Of a DNA stretch of 9,017 nt, positions 1 to 6,706 are shown piece by piece; within the stretch, counting starts at the first letter, position 1; every line of letters starts with the position of its first letter. Origin of the DNA: Clostridiales bacterium (GTDB taxonomy: Bacteria > Bacillota > Clostridia > Oscillospirales > QAMX01). The stretch is from positions 1 to 9,017 of the forward strand of contig JAAZBA010000159.1 in assembly GCA_012514045.1 (NCBI GenBank). Reading direction: 5' to 3'. The notes beneath the pieces were generated by a model that was not told the origin of the DNA, made no database searches, and saw only the letters and a list, made by a program, of their open reading frames with translations. The translations under genes were made by a program, and so were the position numbers.

Positions 1-117
1 GCTCAGCTTGCTGTTCATCTCCGTAAATATAACAACTTCCCTATGCGGCCTCTTAACTGGAATTCTCCTAAAACTACTCTCTTTAATTTTTTGTGCCTCG
101 GTGTAACATATCATTGA
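1..117 (+). other. Possible C-terminal tail of a transposase (integrase-core type), cut by the window edge
   Basis: Frame 1 is open from the first base to a TGA at 115-117, giving 38 residues. The middle of this peptide contains the string YNNFPMRPLNWNSP. This resembles the YNN..RP..LNW.(S/T)P pattern near the C-terminus of DDE integrase-core transposases. Only the tail would be present, so neither the catalytic residues nor the family can be checked. The resemblance rests on about 14 residues and could be chance. If real, an insertion sequence lies just upstream of the corrinoid-activator gene and would have separated it from its earlier neighbours. Confidence 0.3.
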
Positions 118-140
118 CAAACCAACACTTATTTCCTAAG

Positions 141-147
141 AAGGAGG
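141..147 (+). promoter_or_regulatory. Ribosome binding site that fixes the TTG start of the corrinoid activator
   Basis: AAGGAGG, a near-perfect anti-16S match, lies 8 bases before TTG at 156. The longer in-frame GTG at 93 has no comparable site and would add 21 residues unlike the family. Confidence 0.75.
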
Positions 148-155
148 CATGCGTA

Positions 156-1604
156 TTGAGCAAAAGATACGTAATCACAGTTAAGCGTGGAAGCGAAGAG
201 TTCTTGCTCTATGCCGGGAACGGTACGCGGTTATATGATGTTCTGCGCGCCTCCGGATTTGAGATAAACGCTCCCTGTGGCGGAAATGGCCGCTGCGGCA
301 AATGTATGACTGAAATCAACGGCGTGATGACAAAGCTCTGCACATTTACCGTATCAGGAGACCATCTTGTAAAACTCGGAGCAAAAGACGAATCCGAGCT
401 TAAGTCAAAGCCTGACTACGGAGGGCGGATAGTTGACGCGGCGGTGGATATAGGCACCACTACCGTAGCGATTAAGGTAATTGACCCCTCCGGAGAGCTC
501 CCTCCCTCTGAGCTTGTGATGAGAAACCGCCAGAGGAGCTTCGGCGACGATGTGATATCAAGAATTACATACTCCGAGACGGAAGAAAGCGCCCTTTCTA
601 CCCTCCGGGACACGATAAGAAATCAAGTTCGGGAGATGATAGCGGAGCTGACGGGAGACAAAGCAACGCTCAGACACACTGTGATAGCGGGAAACACCAT
701 CATGTCAAGCTTCTACGAGGGAATAAGCGCCTCATCTATAGCGAGAGCTCCATTTATCCCGGAAAGCCTGTTCGGATATGAGTGGGAAGGTGAATATATC
801 GCCCGTTGCGTGGCAGGCTACGTGGGAGGAGACATCACTTGCGGAGCGTTTTACTGCGGACTTGGGCGTAAGGACAAGATAGAGCTTCTTGTAGATATCG
901 GAACAAACGGAGAGATTGTGCTGTGCGACAGAGGAAGGCTGATGTGCTGCGCCTGCGCGGCCGGACCCGCCTTTGAGGCGGCAACTCTTTCCTGCGGCAT
1001 GTACGCCGGAGAGGGGGCAATAAAATCCGTCAAGGTCACAAAAGGAAAGATGGAAACGGAGACGATCGGCAACGCCTCCCCAAAGGGCATCTGCGGAAGC
1101 GGTATAATTGATGCCGTGGCATGTATGCTTGACCTGGGGCTGATTGACGAGACCGGGAGACTTTTGGAACGGGAAGAAATCGAAGGCGAGCTGTCACAAT
1201 ATGCCCGGGGTGAAGGAAACGACGCTGTATTCTTCCTCTCAGGAGATGTATATGTCAGCGCAAGAGATATAAGAGAGATCCAGCTTGCCAAGGCCGCTAT
1301 AGCGGCGGGGATTCAGACTCTTTTGTATAAAGCAGGAAGAACAGCCGATGAGCTTGATACCCTTTACCTTGCCGGCGGTTTCGGAGCGGCGGTAAATCTT
1401 GAATCCGCCGTGAGGATCGGACTGATACCAGAATGCGGGAACACGGTTCCCACAGGCAACTCCTCCCTTAAGGGAGCGGAAATGCTGCTTAATGAGGATA
1501 ACCGGGAAAAAACAAGGTTTCTTGCGGAGAGCATGGAATACACAGAGCTTTCCCATTCCCGGGAATTCATGGATTACTACGTGGACAATATGGAATTTAT
1601 ATAA
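156..1604 (+). CDS. Corrinoid activation protein, RACE type: 2Fe-2S ferredoxin plus ASKHA ATPase domain
   Basis: This protein (482 residues from TTG 156) probably uses ATP to drive low-potential reduction of an inactive Co(II) corrinoid protein to Co(I), the role of the RACE family that serves corrinoid methyltransferases. An N-terminal ferredoxin domain carries the C-x5-C-x2-C...C ligand set at residues 41, 47, 50 and 62. The C-terminal ASKHA/DUF4445 part has phosphate motifs DIGTTT (98-103) and DIGTNGE (248-254) and a late LAGGFG (406-411). Many RACE proteins exceed 600 residues. Here only about 30 residues separate the last ferredoxin cysteine from the ASKHA fold, so the usual linker domain is absent. 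No corrinoid protein or methyltransferase lies in the window, so the partner is unknown. The gene ends 16 bases before yebC and may be cotranscribed with it. Family assignment is firm; the exact partner is inference. Confidence 0.88.
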   Translation: MSKRYVITVKRGSEEFLLYAGNGTRLYDVLRASGFEINAPCGGNGRCGKCMTEINGVMTKLCTFTVSGDHLVKLGAKDESELKSKPDYGGRIVDAAVDIGTTTVAIKVIDPSGELPPSELVMRNRQRSFGDDVISRITYSETEESALSTLRDTIRNQVREMIAELTGDKATLRHTVIAGNTIMSSFYEGISASSIARAPFIPESLFGYEWEGEYIARCVAGYVGGDITCGAFYCGLGRKDKIELLVDIGTNGEIVLCDRGRLMCCACAAGPAFEAATLSCGMYAGEGAIKSVKVTKGKMETETIGNASPKGICGSGIIDAVACMLDLGLIDETGRLLEREEIEGELSQYARGEGNDAVFFLSGDVYVSARDIREIQLAKAAIAAGIQTLLYKAGRTADELDTLYLAGGFGAAVNLESAVRIGLIPECGNTVPTGNSSLKGAEMLLNEDNREKTRFLAESMEYTELSHSREFMDYYVDNMEFI

Positions 1605-1620
1605 GTGAGGAGAGTTACCC

Positions 1621-2340
1621 ATGTCGGGACATTCTAAGTGGAATAATATAAAGAGAAAAAAGGAGTTCGCAGACTCCAAGAGAGCGAAGATTTTCACAAA
1701 AATCGGACGTGAAATCATGATCGCCGCCCGTGAGGGCGGAGCGAATCCGGAGTCCAACTCAAGGCTTCGAGACGTAATAGCTAAGGCAAAGGCCAACAAC
1801 GTACCCAACGACAACATCTCCCGCATGCTTGCGAAGGCATCAGGGGATAACGACGCCAACTATGAGTCCATGAACTACGAGGGTTATGGTCCCGCCGGCA
1901 TCGCCGTCATCGTGGAGACCATGACCGACAACAAGAACCGCACCGCCGGCGACGTGCGCCACTACTTTGATAAGAACGGTGGAAATCTTGGCGCTACCGG
2001 CTGCGTATCTTGGCAGTTCGACAGAAAAGGCGTGCTTGTAATAGACCGGGAGGACAGAGACGAGGACGAGTTCATGATGACAGCCCTTGAGTGCGGCGCC
2101 GACGATATTCTGACAGAGGATGACGTGTTCGAGGTACACACTGCCCCCGAAACATTCAGCGAGGTTCGCGAGGCGCTTGAAAATGAAGGATTTGAGTTCC
2201 TCTCCGCCGAGGTGGAGATGGTTCCTCAGAACTACATCAAGCTGATAAACGAAGATGACATCAAGAACATGGAAAGGCTCATCGACATGCTTGAGGATAA
2301 CGACGATGTCCAGAGCATATGGCACAACTGGGAAGAATAA
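1621..2340 (+). CDS. yebC: YebC/TACO1-family translational regulator
   Basis: This 239-residue protein is full length for the YebC/PmpR/TACO1 family. It opens with the diagnostic MSGHSKWNNIKRKK and continues through KIGREIMIAAREGG, NVPNDNI and EGYGPAGIAVIVE, then a central segment with AGDVRHYFDKNGGNLGA and an acidic C-terminal domain. Older work describes these proteins as DNA-binding transcription regulators. More recent work on bacterial YebC and mitochondrial TACO1 supports a ribosome-associated role in relieving stalls at proline-rich stretches. The ATG start has AGGAG at 1608-1612, 8 bases upstream, and no other start fits the conserved N-terminus. It follows the corrinoid activator by 16 bases and is followed by a strong terminator. 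Nothing in the sequence is unusual for the family. Confidence 0.96.
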   Translation: MSGHSKWNNIKRKKEFADSKRAKIFTKIGREIMIAAREGGANPESNSRLRDVIAKAKANNVPNDNISRMLAKASGDNDANYESMNYEGYGPAGIAVIVETMTDNKNRTAGDVRHYFDKNGGNLGATGCVSWQFDRKGVLVIDREDRDEDEFMMTALECGADDILTEDDVFEVHTAPETFSEVREALENEGFEFLSAEVEMVPQNYIKLINEDDIKNMERLIDMLEDNDDVQSIWHNWEE

Positions 2341-2351
2341 GAAAATATGAG

Positions 2352-2397
2352 AACATACCTGGGAAGAATCATTATCTTCCCGGGTATGTTTGCTTTT
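2352..2397 (+). terminator. Intrinsic terminator after yebC, between convergent genes
   Basis: Arms 2352-2367 and 2375-2390 form a 16-bp stem with one G-U pair (2360 with 2382) around a 7-base loop, followed by TGCTTTT. It begins 12 bases after the yebC stop. Seen from the - strand, the far side of the hairpin reads CTCATATTTTC. It may therefore also stop transcripts arriving from the CARF gene, which ends at 2469, though more weakly. Confidence 0.9.
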
Positions 2398-2468
2398 CAG
2401 TTATATAAATGCAGATATAAGCGGCAGGAGCGATGGGAAACAAATATTAAGACCTGCATGTGATTAGC

Positions 2469-3641
2469 CTAAACCAGCTTGCGAAGTATGCCCTCAAGCC
2501 TTCCATCGACCAGGTCATCAAGCTCAATTAGCGTCACTCCAAGTTCCGCAGCCCGGTTGCAGAGACTGGGAGCAGTCTCCTTCAGGTTGTTCATGGTTGC
2601 CAGCACAGGCTTCGCGAAGCTGCCGCCGAGACGTGTGGCGAGGGTATGCACCTCGTTGAGCGATGCGGTGGAGGGAATGCCGGTTTTGCAGGAGATGAAT
2701 ACGGGGGTCAGTCCCTTCGTCAACATCACATCGATCTCGTTTGTGGTATCGTTTGGCTCGGCTATCCTGCCGTTCCAGTCAATAATCACGCTGATTGACA
2801 CATCATCGAAAAAATCTGCCTCCAGCGCCGTCTTATACACAAAAAGCTCAAGGCACATGCCCACATCTGTCAGGCATCGTCTTATGTTATCGTTTTTATA
2901 GCCAAAGACAATACTCCCGGCGGTAAAAGAGAGATTTTTTATTATCCCCGCATCGCCAAGCTCCTGCATGATCTTCCTCTGAGGCTTTTCAAAACGACCG
3001 ACGCTGGAGGGTGACAGCATAGATGCCTCCACATGAAGGGATCCGCTGTGGAGCTTTGATACAGCCTGAAGATACTGCACGTTCTTGTGCCAGGTAAAAA
3101 GGTTGTCAAGGTAGATTTTCCAGATTTTATCTATATCTGCAAGCGCTTCACCTGTTAAGGAGCCGGGATTGAAGTGACCATGACCGGTGACCAGAGCTCC
3201 CGACATGGCGATAAGCTCGGAAATACGAAATTTTTCCTGAAAACGAAGCTTATCCACCTCAATACAGTTGTATATATTACTAAAGCGGTTTTTTCTTTGA
3301 TCGTAGGAGATAAGCCGCGCGTCCTTTTGAATGCAGGTGAACATGCCGGCAGCCACAAGGGCAGTGTCCTCCCCGCCGGTGACGTCGATACAGCAGCCGG
3401 GGAAATTACGATATATTTCCTCAAAGGAGCGGAGATAGTCATTAACGCTTCCTTTGTTCTTATACATGACAGCGTTGATTTTTTGCTTCCTCAGCTTGTA
3501 AAAAGAGCGCACTGTACGGATATGGTTCTTTCGGAAGGAGTGTTTTTCGCACAGATATACGACGTTTTTCGGTTTCAGAGCGCAGGGGGAGATATAATTC
3601 ATAACGGGATCGCTGTCGTACAGCTCTATGATTGTTTCCAC
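2469..3641 (-). CDS. CARF-domain nuclease of the Card1/Can2 (DUF1887) type, without a CRISPR locus nearby
   Basis: The protein has 390 residues, close to Card1 length, and begins at GTG 3641. An in-frame TAG lies two codons upstream, and the METIIELYDSD opening fits the family. The N-terminal CARF-like Rossmann domain (about 1-150) carries IDVTGGEDTALVAAG at 85-99, the loop that in relatives contacts cyclic oligoadenylate. A helical middle region (about 165-260) leads to a PD-(D/E)xK nuclease fold: helix glutamate E265, NEIDVM at 301-306 with E302 and D304, and FISCKT at 315-320 with K319. Known relatives are cA4-activated nucleases that nick DNA or cut RNA in type III CRISPR defence. The motif acidic residue two before the lysine is serine (S317) here, so activity is uncertain. 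The gene is monocistronic, convergent with yebC and divergent from the esterase. Family is firm; ligand and role are inference. Confidence 0.85.
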   Translation of the reverse strand: METIIELYDSDPVMNYISPCALKPKNVVYLCEKHSFRKNHIRTVRSFYKLRKQKINAVMYKNKGSVNDYLRSFEEIYRNFPGCCIDVTGGEDTALVAAGMFTCIQKDARLISYDQRKNRFSNIYNCIEVDKLRFQEKFRISELIAMSGALVTGHGHFNPGSLTGEALADIDKIWKIYLDNLFTWHKNVQYLQAVSKLHSGSLHVEASMLSPSSVGRFEKPQRKIMQELGDAGIIKNLSFTAGSIVFGYKNDNIRRCLTDVGMCLELFVYKTALEADFFDDVSISVIIDWNGRIAEPNDTTNEIDVMLTKGLTPVFISCKTGIPSTASLNEVHTLATRLGGSFAKPVLATMNNLKETAPSLCNRAAELGVTLIELDDLVDGRLEGILRKLV

Positions 3642-3669
3642 ATGCTACACTTCTCTCACTTTTTCTATA

Positions 3670-3698
3670 ATTTTACCATATAATAAGCCGAAATTCAA
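3670..3698 (-). promoter_or_regulatory. Probable sigma-A-type promoter of the CARF nuclease gene
   Basis: On the - strand, TTGAAT (3698-3693) and TAAAAT (3675-3670) are separated by exactly 17 bases. Transcription would start near 3663, leaving a leader of about 22 bases with a weak GAGAGAAG ribosome site before the GTG start. The -35 overlaps the left arm of the dyad at 3695-3713. Confidence 0.55.
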
Positions 3699-3713
3699 CA
3701 TATGTGATGTTGA
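3695..3713. promoter_or_regulatory. Inverted repeat between divergent promoters, candidate operator
   Basis: Arms TCAACAT (3695-3701) and ATGTTGA (3707-3713) are perfect 7-base complements separated by 5 bases. The site overlaps the -35 of the leftward CARF promoter and lies just upstream of the rightward -35 at 3721. This is the size and position of a dimeric repressor or activator site. No regulator gene lies in the window, and a chance dyad of this length cannot be excluded. Confidence 0.4.
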
Positions 3714-3720
3714 TATTTGT

Positions 3721-3749
3721 TTGACATGGGAGGACAAATATGATAAACT
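3721..3749 (+). promoter_or_regulatory. Probable promoter of the esterase-to-holB operon
   Basis: A consensus TTGACA (3721-3726) is followed after 17 bases by TAAACT (3744-3749). The upstream TG at 3741-3742 gives an extended -10. Transcription would start near 3756, about 28 bases before the GTG start at 3784. This is the only good promoter seen for the rightward gene run. Confidence 0.65.
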
Positions 3750-3771
3750 GTACCCGTGGAATTATATATGT

Positions 3772-3779
3772 GGAGGGAG
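3772..3779 (+). promoter_or_regulatory. Ribosome binding site that fixes the GTG start of the esterase
   Basis: GGAGGGAG lies just before GTG 3784, with the GGAGG core 7 bases away. The frame is open back to 3628, but that extension crosses the promoter and has no family-like residues, so the downstream GTG is preferred. Confidence 0.75.
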
Positions 3780-3783
3780 TACT

Positions 3784-4497
3784 GTGAACACTTCGTTTGA
3801 TATTGTTTACGACGAAAAAAACAACCTTACGCTGGATATCTATGAATCCGGAGGAGAAAAGGACGCTTTATTCATCTACTTCCACGGCGGAGGGCTTGAA
3901 ACCGGCTCAAAGCAGGCTGCGTCAAGCTTTGCGGAAGCCTTGTGCTGCAAAGGCATCGACGTGGCGAGTGTGGAATACAGGATGTACCCCGCCGCGAAAT
4001 TTCCCGAATTTATAGAGGACTGCGCCGCCGCCTGCGCATTTATAATGGGCAAATACGGTTACAAAAGGCACTATATCGGAGGCTCTTCCGCGGGAGCGTA
4101 TCTGTCTATGATGCTTGCATTTGACAAGTCCTATCTTGGGAAATACTCCATTGATGCCGATGATATAGACGGATATGTGCTGGACGCGGGACAGCCCACA
4201 ACCCATTTCAATATCCTCCGGGAGCGGGGGATCGACACAAAAGCCATAAGGGTGGATGAGGCGGCGCCTATATATTTTATCGACTCAAAGCCGGAAAAGA
4301 CCTCCCGATATTTGATTTTTATAGCGGAGCGTGACATTTCCTGCAGACTTGAACAGAACTACATGCTGAAGCGCACAATGCTGGACTTCGGCTACCCGGA
4401 GGAATGTATAAGGCTTGAATATATGGAGGGCTACGGCCACTGCGGGTATATAAAAGATGAGGTTTTTCCCGAAACAATCGCGGATTTCATAGGATAA
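3784..4497 (+). CDS. Alpha/beta-hydrolase, HGGG-type esterase
   Basis: This protein of 237 residues is probably a cytoplasmic carboxylesterase; no signal peptide is seen. It has the layout of the hormone-sensitive-lipase/Abhydrolase_3 group. FHGGG at 33-37 forms the oxyanion hole. The nucleophile elbow is GSSAG at 100-104 with Ser102. ERD places the acid at Asp184, and YGHCGY gives His219. The fold is compact, with a short segment instead of a large cap domain between the Ser elbow and the Asp. The start is GTG 3784, chosen for its ribosome site and because it falls downstream of a good promoter. It is the first gene of the rightward run, 22 bases before the FemX-like gene. The substrate is not readable from sequence; small acyl or acetyl esters are the usual ones for this group. 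Confidence 0.85.
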   Translation: MNTSFDIVYDEKNNLTLDIYESGGEKDALFIYFHGGGLETGSKQAASSFAEALCCKGIDVASVEYRMYPAAKFPEFIEDCAAACAFIMGKYGYKRHYIGGSSAGAYLSMMLAFDKSYLGKYSIDADDIDGYVLDAGQPTTHFNILRERGIDTKAIRVDEAAPIYFIDSKPEKTSRYLIFIAERDISCRLEQNYMLKRTMLDFGYPEECIRLEYMEGYGHCGYIKDEVFPETIADFIG

Positions 4498-4519
4498 ATG
4501 CATACGGAGGACTTGAATA

Positions 4520-5584
4520 TTGGCTTATGAATTTGTAAGCGAAAAGACGCTTGATGAATATGAAAGTTTTGTAAGAACCCACCCCAAAGGACATTTCATG
4601 CAGAGCCGCAACTGGGGCAAGGTCAAGGATAACTGGAAATGGGAGGGCATTATAAGCCGTGACGGAAGCGGAAAAATCCGGGGAACTATGGCTGTGCTTA
4701 TAAGAAAGCTCCCTGTGCTGCCGCTGACACTTATGTACGCCGGAAGGGCTCCCGTGTGCGACATACACGATGAGGAAACTCTCAGAGAGCTTACCGAAGG
4801 CGCGAAGAAGCTAGCGAAGAAATATAGATCATACGAGCTCAAGATTGATCCCGATGTGTTGTCCTCAGACGAGCAGTTTGTAAAAATCATGGCTGACATA
4901 GGCTACAGCTCCTCGGACAGCGGCAAGGATTTTGACGCCGTACAGCCAAGGTACGTTTTCAGGCTTGACATCGAGGGCAAAACCGAGGAGGAGGTAATAA
5001 ACTTCTTCACTCAGAAGACCCGCTACAATATCCGCCTTGCGGAACGCAAGGGCGTTGAGATAAAGCTCTGCGGCGTGGAGATGTGCGAAGAATTTGCGGA
5101 AATAATGTTGGAAACCGGTTTGCGTGACGGCTTTGTAACACGCAAGGCTCCGTATTTTGCCAAGATTCTTGAAAAAATGGGGGATAACGCCAGACTATAC
5201 ATGGCTTTCCTCGAAGACAAACCTATAGCGGGAACCCTTGCCATATATTACGGAGACAAGGTCTGGTACCTCTACGGAGCCTCTTCCAACGAATCGAGAA
5301 ATGTCATGCCCAACTATCTGCTTCAATGGTTCATGATTTGCTGGGCTATTGAAAAGAAGTGCCGAATCTACGACTTTCGCGGCGTCAGCGGCGACATAAG
5401 CGAGGACAATCCCCTATACGGACTCTATCGATTCAAGAAAGGATTCAACGGAGACTTCATAGAGTTTGTAGCGGAAATGAACTATATATTCTCAAAACCA
5501 ATATACCACAGCGTAAACTACGCGCAACGGATATACAGAAAGCTGCGCAGAGCGAGATTTCTCAAAAAGGTGTCATCAAAATAA
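4520..5584 (+). CDS. FemX/FemAB-family aminoacyltransferase (peptidoglycan side-chain or bridge ligase)
   Basis: The family transfers an amino acid from aminoacyl-tRNA onto the stem-peptide lysine (or equivalent) of a peptidoglycan precursor at the inner face of the membrane. The 354 residues form two GNAT-like domains. The first contains HFMQSRNWGKVK (25-36). The second contains TRYNIRLAERKGVEI (167-181), LYGASSNESRNVMPNYLLQW (251-270), YDFRG (284-288) and GLYRFKKGFNG (301-311). The length matches the short FemX type, and the coiled-coil arm of FemA/FemB is absent, which suggests addition of a first residue by a single enzyme. The start is TTG 4520 with CGGAGG at 4505-4510, and the next methionine is only at residue 27. 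It is followed after 9 bases by a racemase gene, consistent with a cell-wall role. The transferred amino acid cannot be told from sequence. Confidence 0.9.
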   Translation: MAYEFVSEKTLDEYESFVRTHPKGHFMQSRNWGKVKDNWKWEGIISRDGSGKIRGTMAVLIRKLPVLPLTLMYAGRAPVCDIHDEETLRELTEGAKKLAKKYRSYELKIDPDVLSSDEQFVKIMADIGYSSSDSGKDFDAVQPRYVFRLDIEGKTEEEVINFFTQKTRYNIRLAERKGVEIKLCGVEMCEEFAEIMLETGLRDGFVTRKAPYFAKILEKMGDNARLYMAFLEDKPIAGTLAIYYGDKVWYLYGASSNESRNVMPNYLLQWFMICWAIEKKCRIYDFRGVSGDISEDNPLYGLYRFKKGFNGDFIEFVAEMNYIFSKPIYHSVNYAQRIYRKLRRARFLKKVSSK

Positions 5585-5593
5585 AATTTCGGG

Positions 5594-6706
5594 ATGGTGC
5601 GGACGATTATGAAATGCTATGTAATCGAAAGAGAAAAACTGAAGGCAAACATCGAGCTCGTAAAGAAGCGTGCAGAGGGTAAGGCAATTTACGGCGTAGT
5701 GAAGGGCAACGGCTACGGTTTGGGACTTATTCAGCTCGCGAGATTTTTGCGGGATTACGGGATAGACCGTTTTGCCGTCACGGAGCCCTCCGACGCGGTG
5801 AAGCTCCGTATGGCAGGCTTTATCGATGAGGAGATCCTTATCATACGCCCGGTTTGGGACGAATCCGAGGTAGAGGACATCATTGAAGCCAGAGCCGTGG
5901 CAACAATCGGTTCTTACAACGACGCGGTTATCCTTTCCGGTGTAGCGGAGAAGCACGGAGAAGTGGTGGAGGCTCATTTGAAGATCGATACCGGCATGGG
6001 CAGATACGGGTTCCTGCCCTCAGAGTTCGACAAGATCTCCTCTGTCTATAGGTTCCTTGCGAGGATAAACGTAACGGGAATTTATACCCATCTGCCCTGC
6101 GCATTTTCCGCTCAAAAGAAAACACAGCAGCAGATTGATACTCTTGTAGAGACAGCGAAAAAGCTCAGAGATGCGGGATATAACCCGGGCTGTGTCCATG
6201 CTGCAAACTCCTCCTGTCTTTTTGGAAAATATAATCTGAAAGGTACCGACGCTGTGCGTATAGGCTCAGCCTTTACTGGACGTCTTTCCGGAAAAAACAA
6301 CGCCGGACTTCAGAACGTAGGCTATGGCAGATGCGAAATCGCCGAAATCCGCTGGCTCCCGGAGGATCACACCATTGGTTACGGAAGTACCTATGTTGCA
6401 AAAAAGGCCATGCGGGCAGCCATCATCCCCTTTGGATACGCCGACGGTTTTGCTATCTCCAGGGACAGAGATATATTCAGACTAAGGGACAAGCTGCGCT
6501 ATATTCTGGGGGACATAAGACTTCTCCTGAGGCGTAAGAGACTGTACGTTACGTTGAACGGCAAACGAGTTACAGTGCTTGGACATGTGGGTATGGTTCA
6601 CACCACCATAGACATAACCGATATATCATGTAAAACAGGTGACGAGGTAATTTTCGACATAAACCCGCTCTACGCTTCCTCATCTCTTGAAAGAATATAT
6701 GAGTAA
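5594..6706 (+). CDS. alr: Alanine-racemase-family PLP enzyme (amino-acid racemase)
   Basis: This fold-type-III PLP enzyme interconverts L- and D-amino acids, most often alanine for peptidoglycan. Counting from ATG 5594 (370 residues), the PLP lysine is K37 in VVKGNGYG. KIDTGMGRYGF gives K130 and R137, TH gives H168, and VRIG gives R222, the residue that contacts the pyridine nitrogen. IGYGSTY gives the catalytic tyrosine Y263, and RIY near the end gives Y369. The usual GRVCMDQ segment reads GHVGMVH (330-336), so three residues near the substrate entry differ and the substrate may not be alanine. The start is ambiguous: ATG 5594 has little ribosome site, and ATG 5609 (MKCYVIEREKLKANI) is as plausible and fits the family better. 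Translation is probably coupled to the FemX-like gene, which stops 9 bases before the longer start. Confidence 0.85.
   Translation: MVRTIMKCYVIEREKLKANIELVKKRAEGKAIYGVVKGNGYGLGLIQLARFLRDYGIDRFAVTEPSDAVKLRMAGFIDEEILIIRPVWDESEVEDIIEARAVATIGSYNDAVILSGVAEKHGEVVEAHLKIDTGMGRYGFLPSEFDKISSVYRFLARINVTGIYTHLPCAFSAQKKTQQQIDTLVETAKKLRDAGYNPGCVHAANSSCLFGKYNLKGTDAVRIGSAFTGRLSGKNNAGLQNVGYGRCEIAEIRWLPEDHTIGYGSTYVAKKAMRAAIIPFGYADGFAISRDRDIFRLRDKLRYILGDIRLLLRRKRLYVTLNGKRVTVLGHVGMVHTTIDITDISCKTGDEVIFDINPLYASSSLERIYE

Noticed and set aside
114..142. TTGACA at 114-119 as a promoter for the corrinoid activator
   Set aside because: At 17-base spacing the -10 would be TAAGAA, a poor match lying on the ribosome binding site, so the transcript would start after or at the ribosome site.
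93..155. GTG at 93 as the start of the corrinoid activator
   Set aside because: No ribosome site precedes it, the added 21 residues do not look like the ferredoxin domain, and the strong AAGGAGG at 141-147 points to TTG 156.
1840..2325. Long open frame of 161 codons on the - strand opposite yebC
   Set aside because: It is antisense to a highly conserved gene, has no ribosome site and no recognisable product; it follows from the codon use of yebC.
3174..3683. Open frame of 169 codons on the + strand across the CARF gene start
   Set aside because: It runs antisense to the CARF domain coding region and through the intergenic promoters, with no family resemblance.
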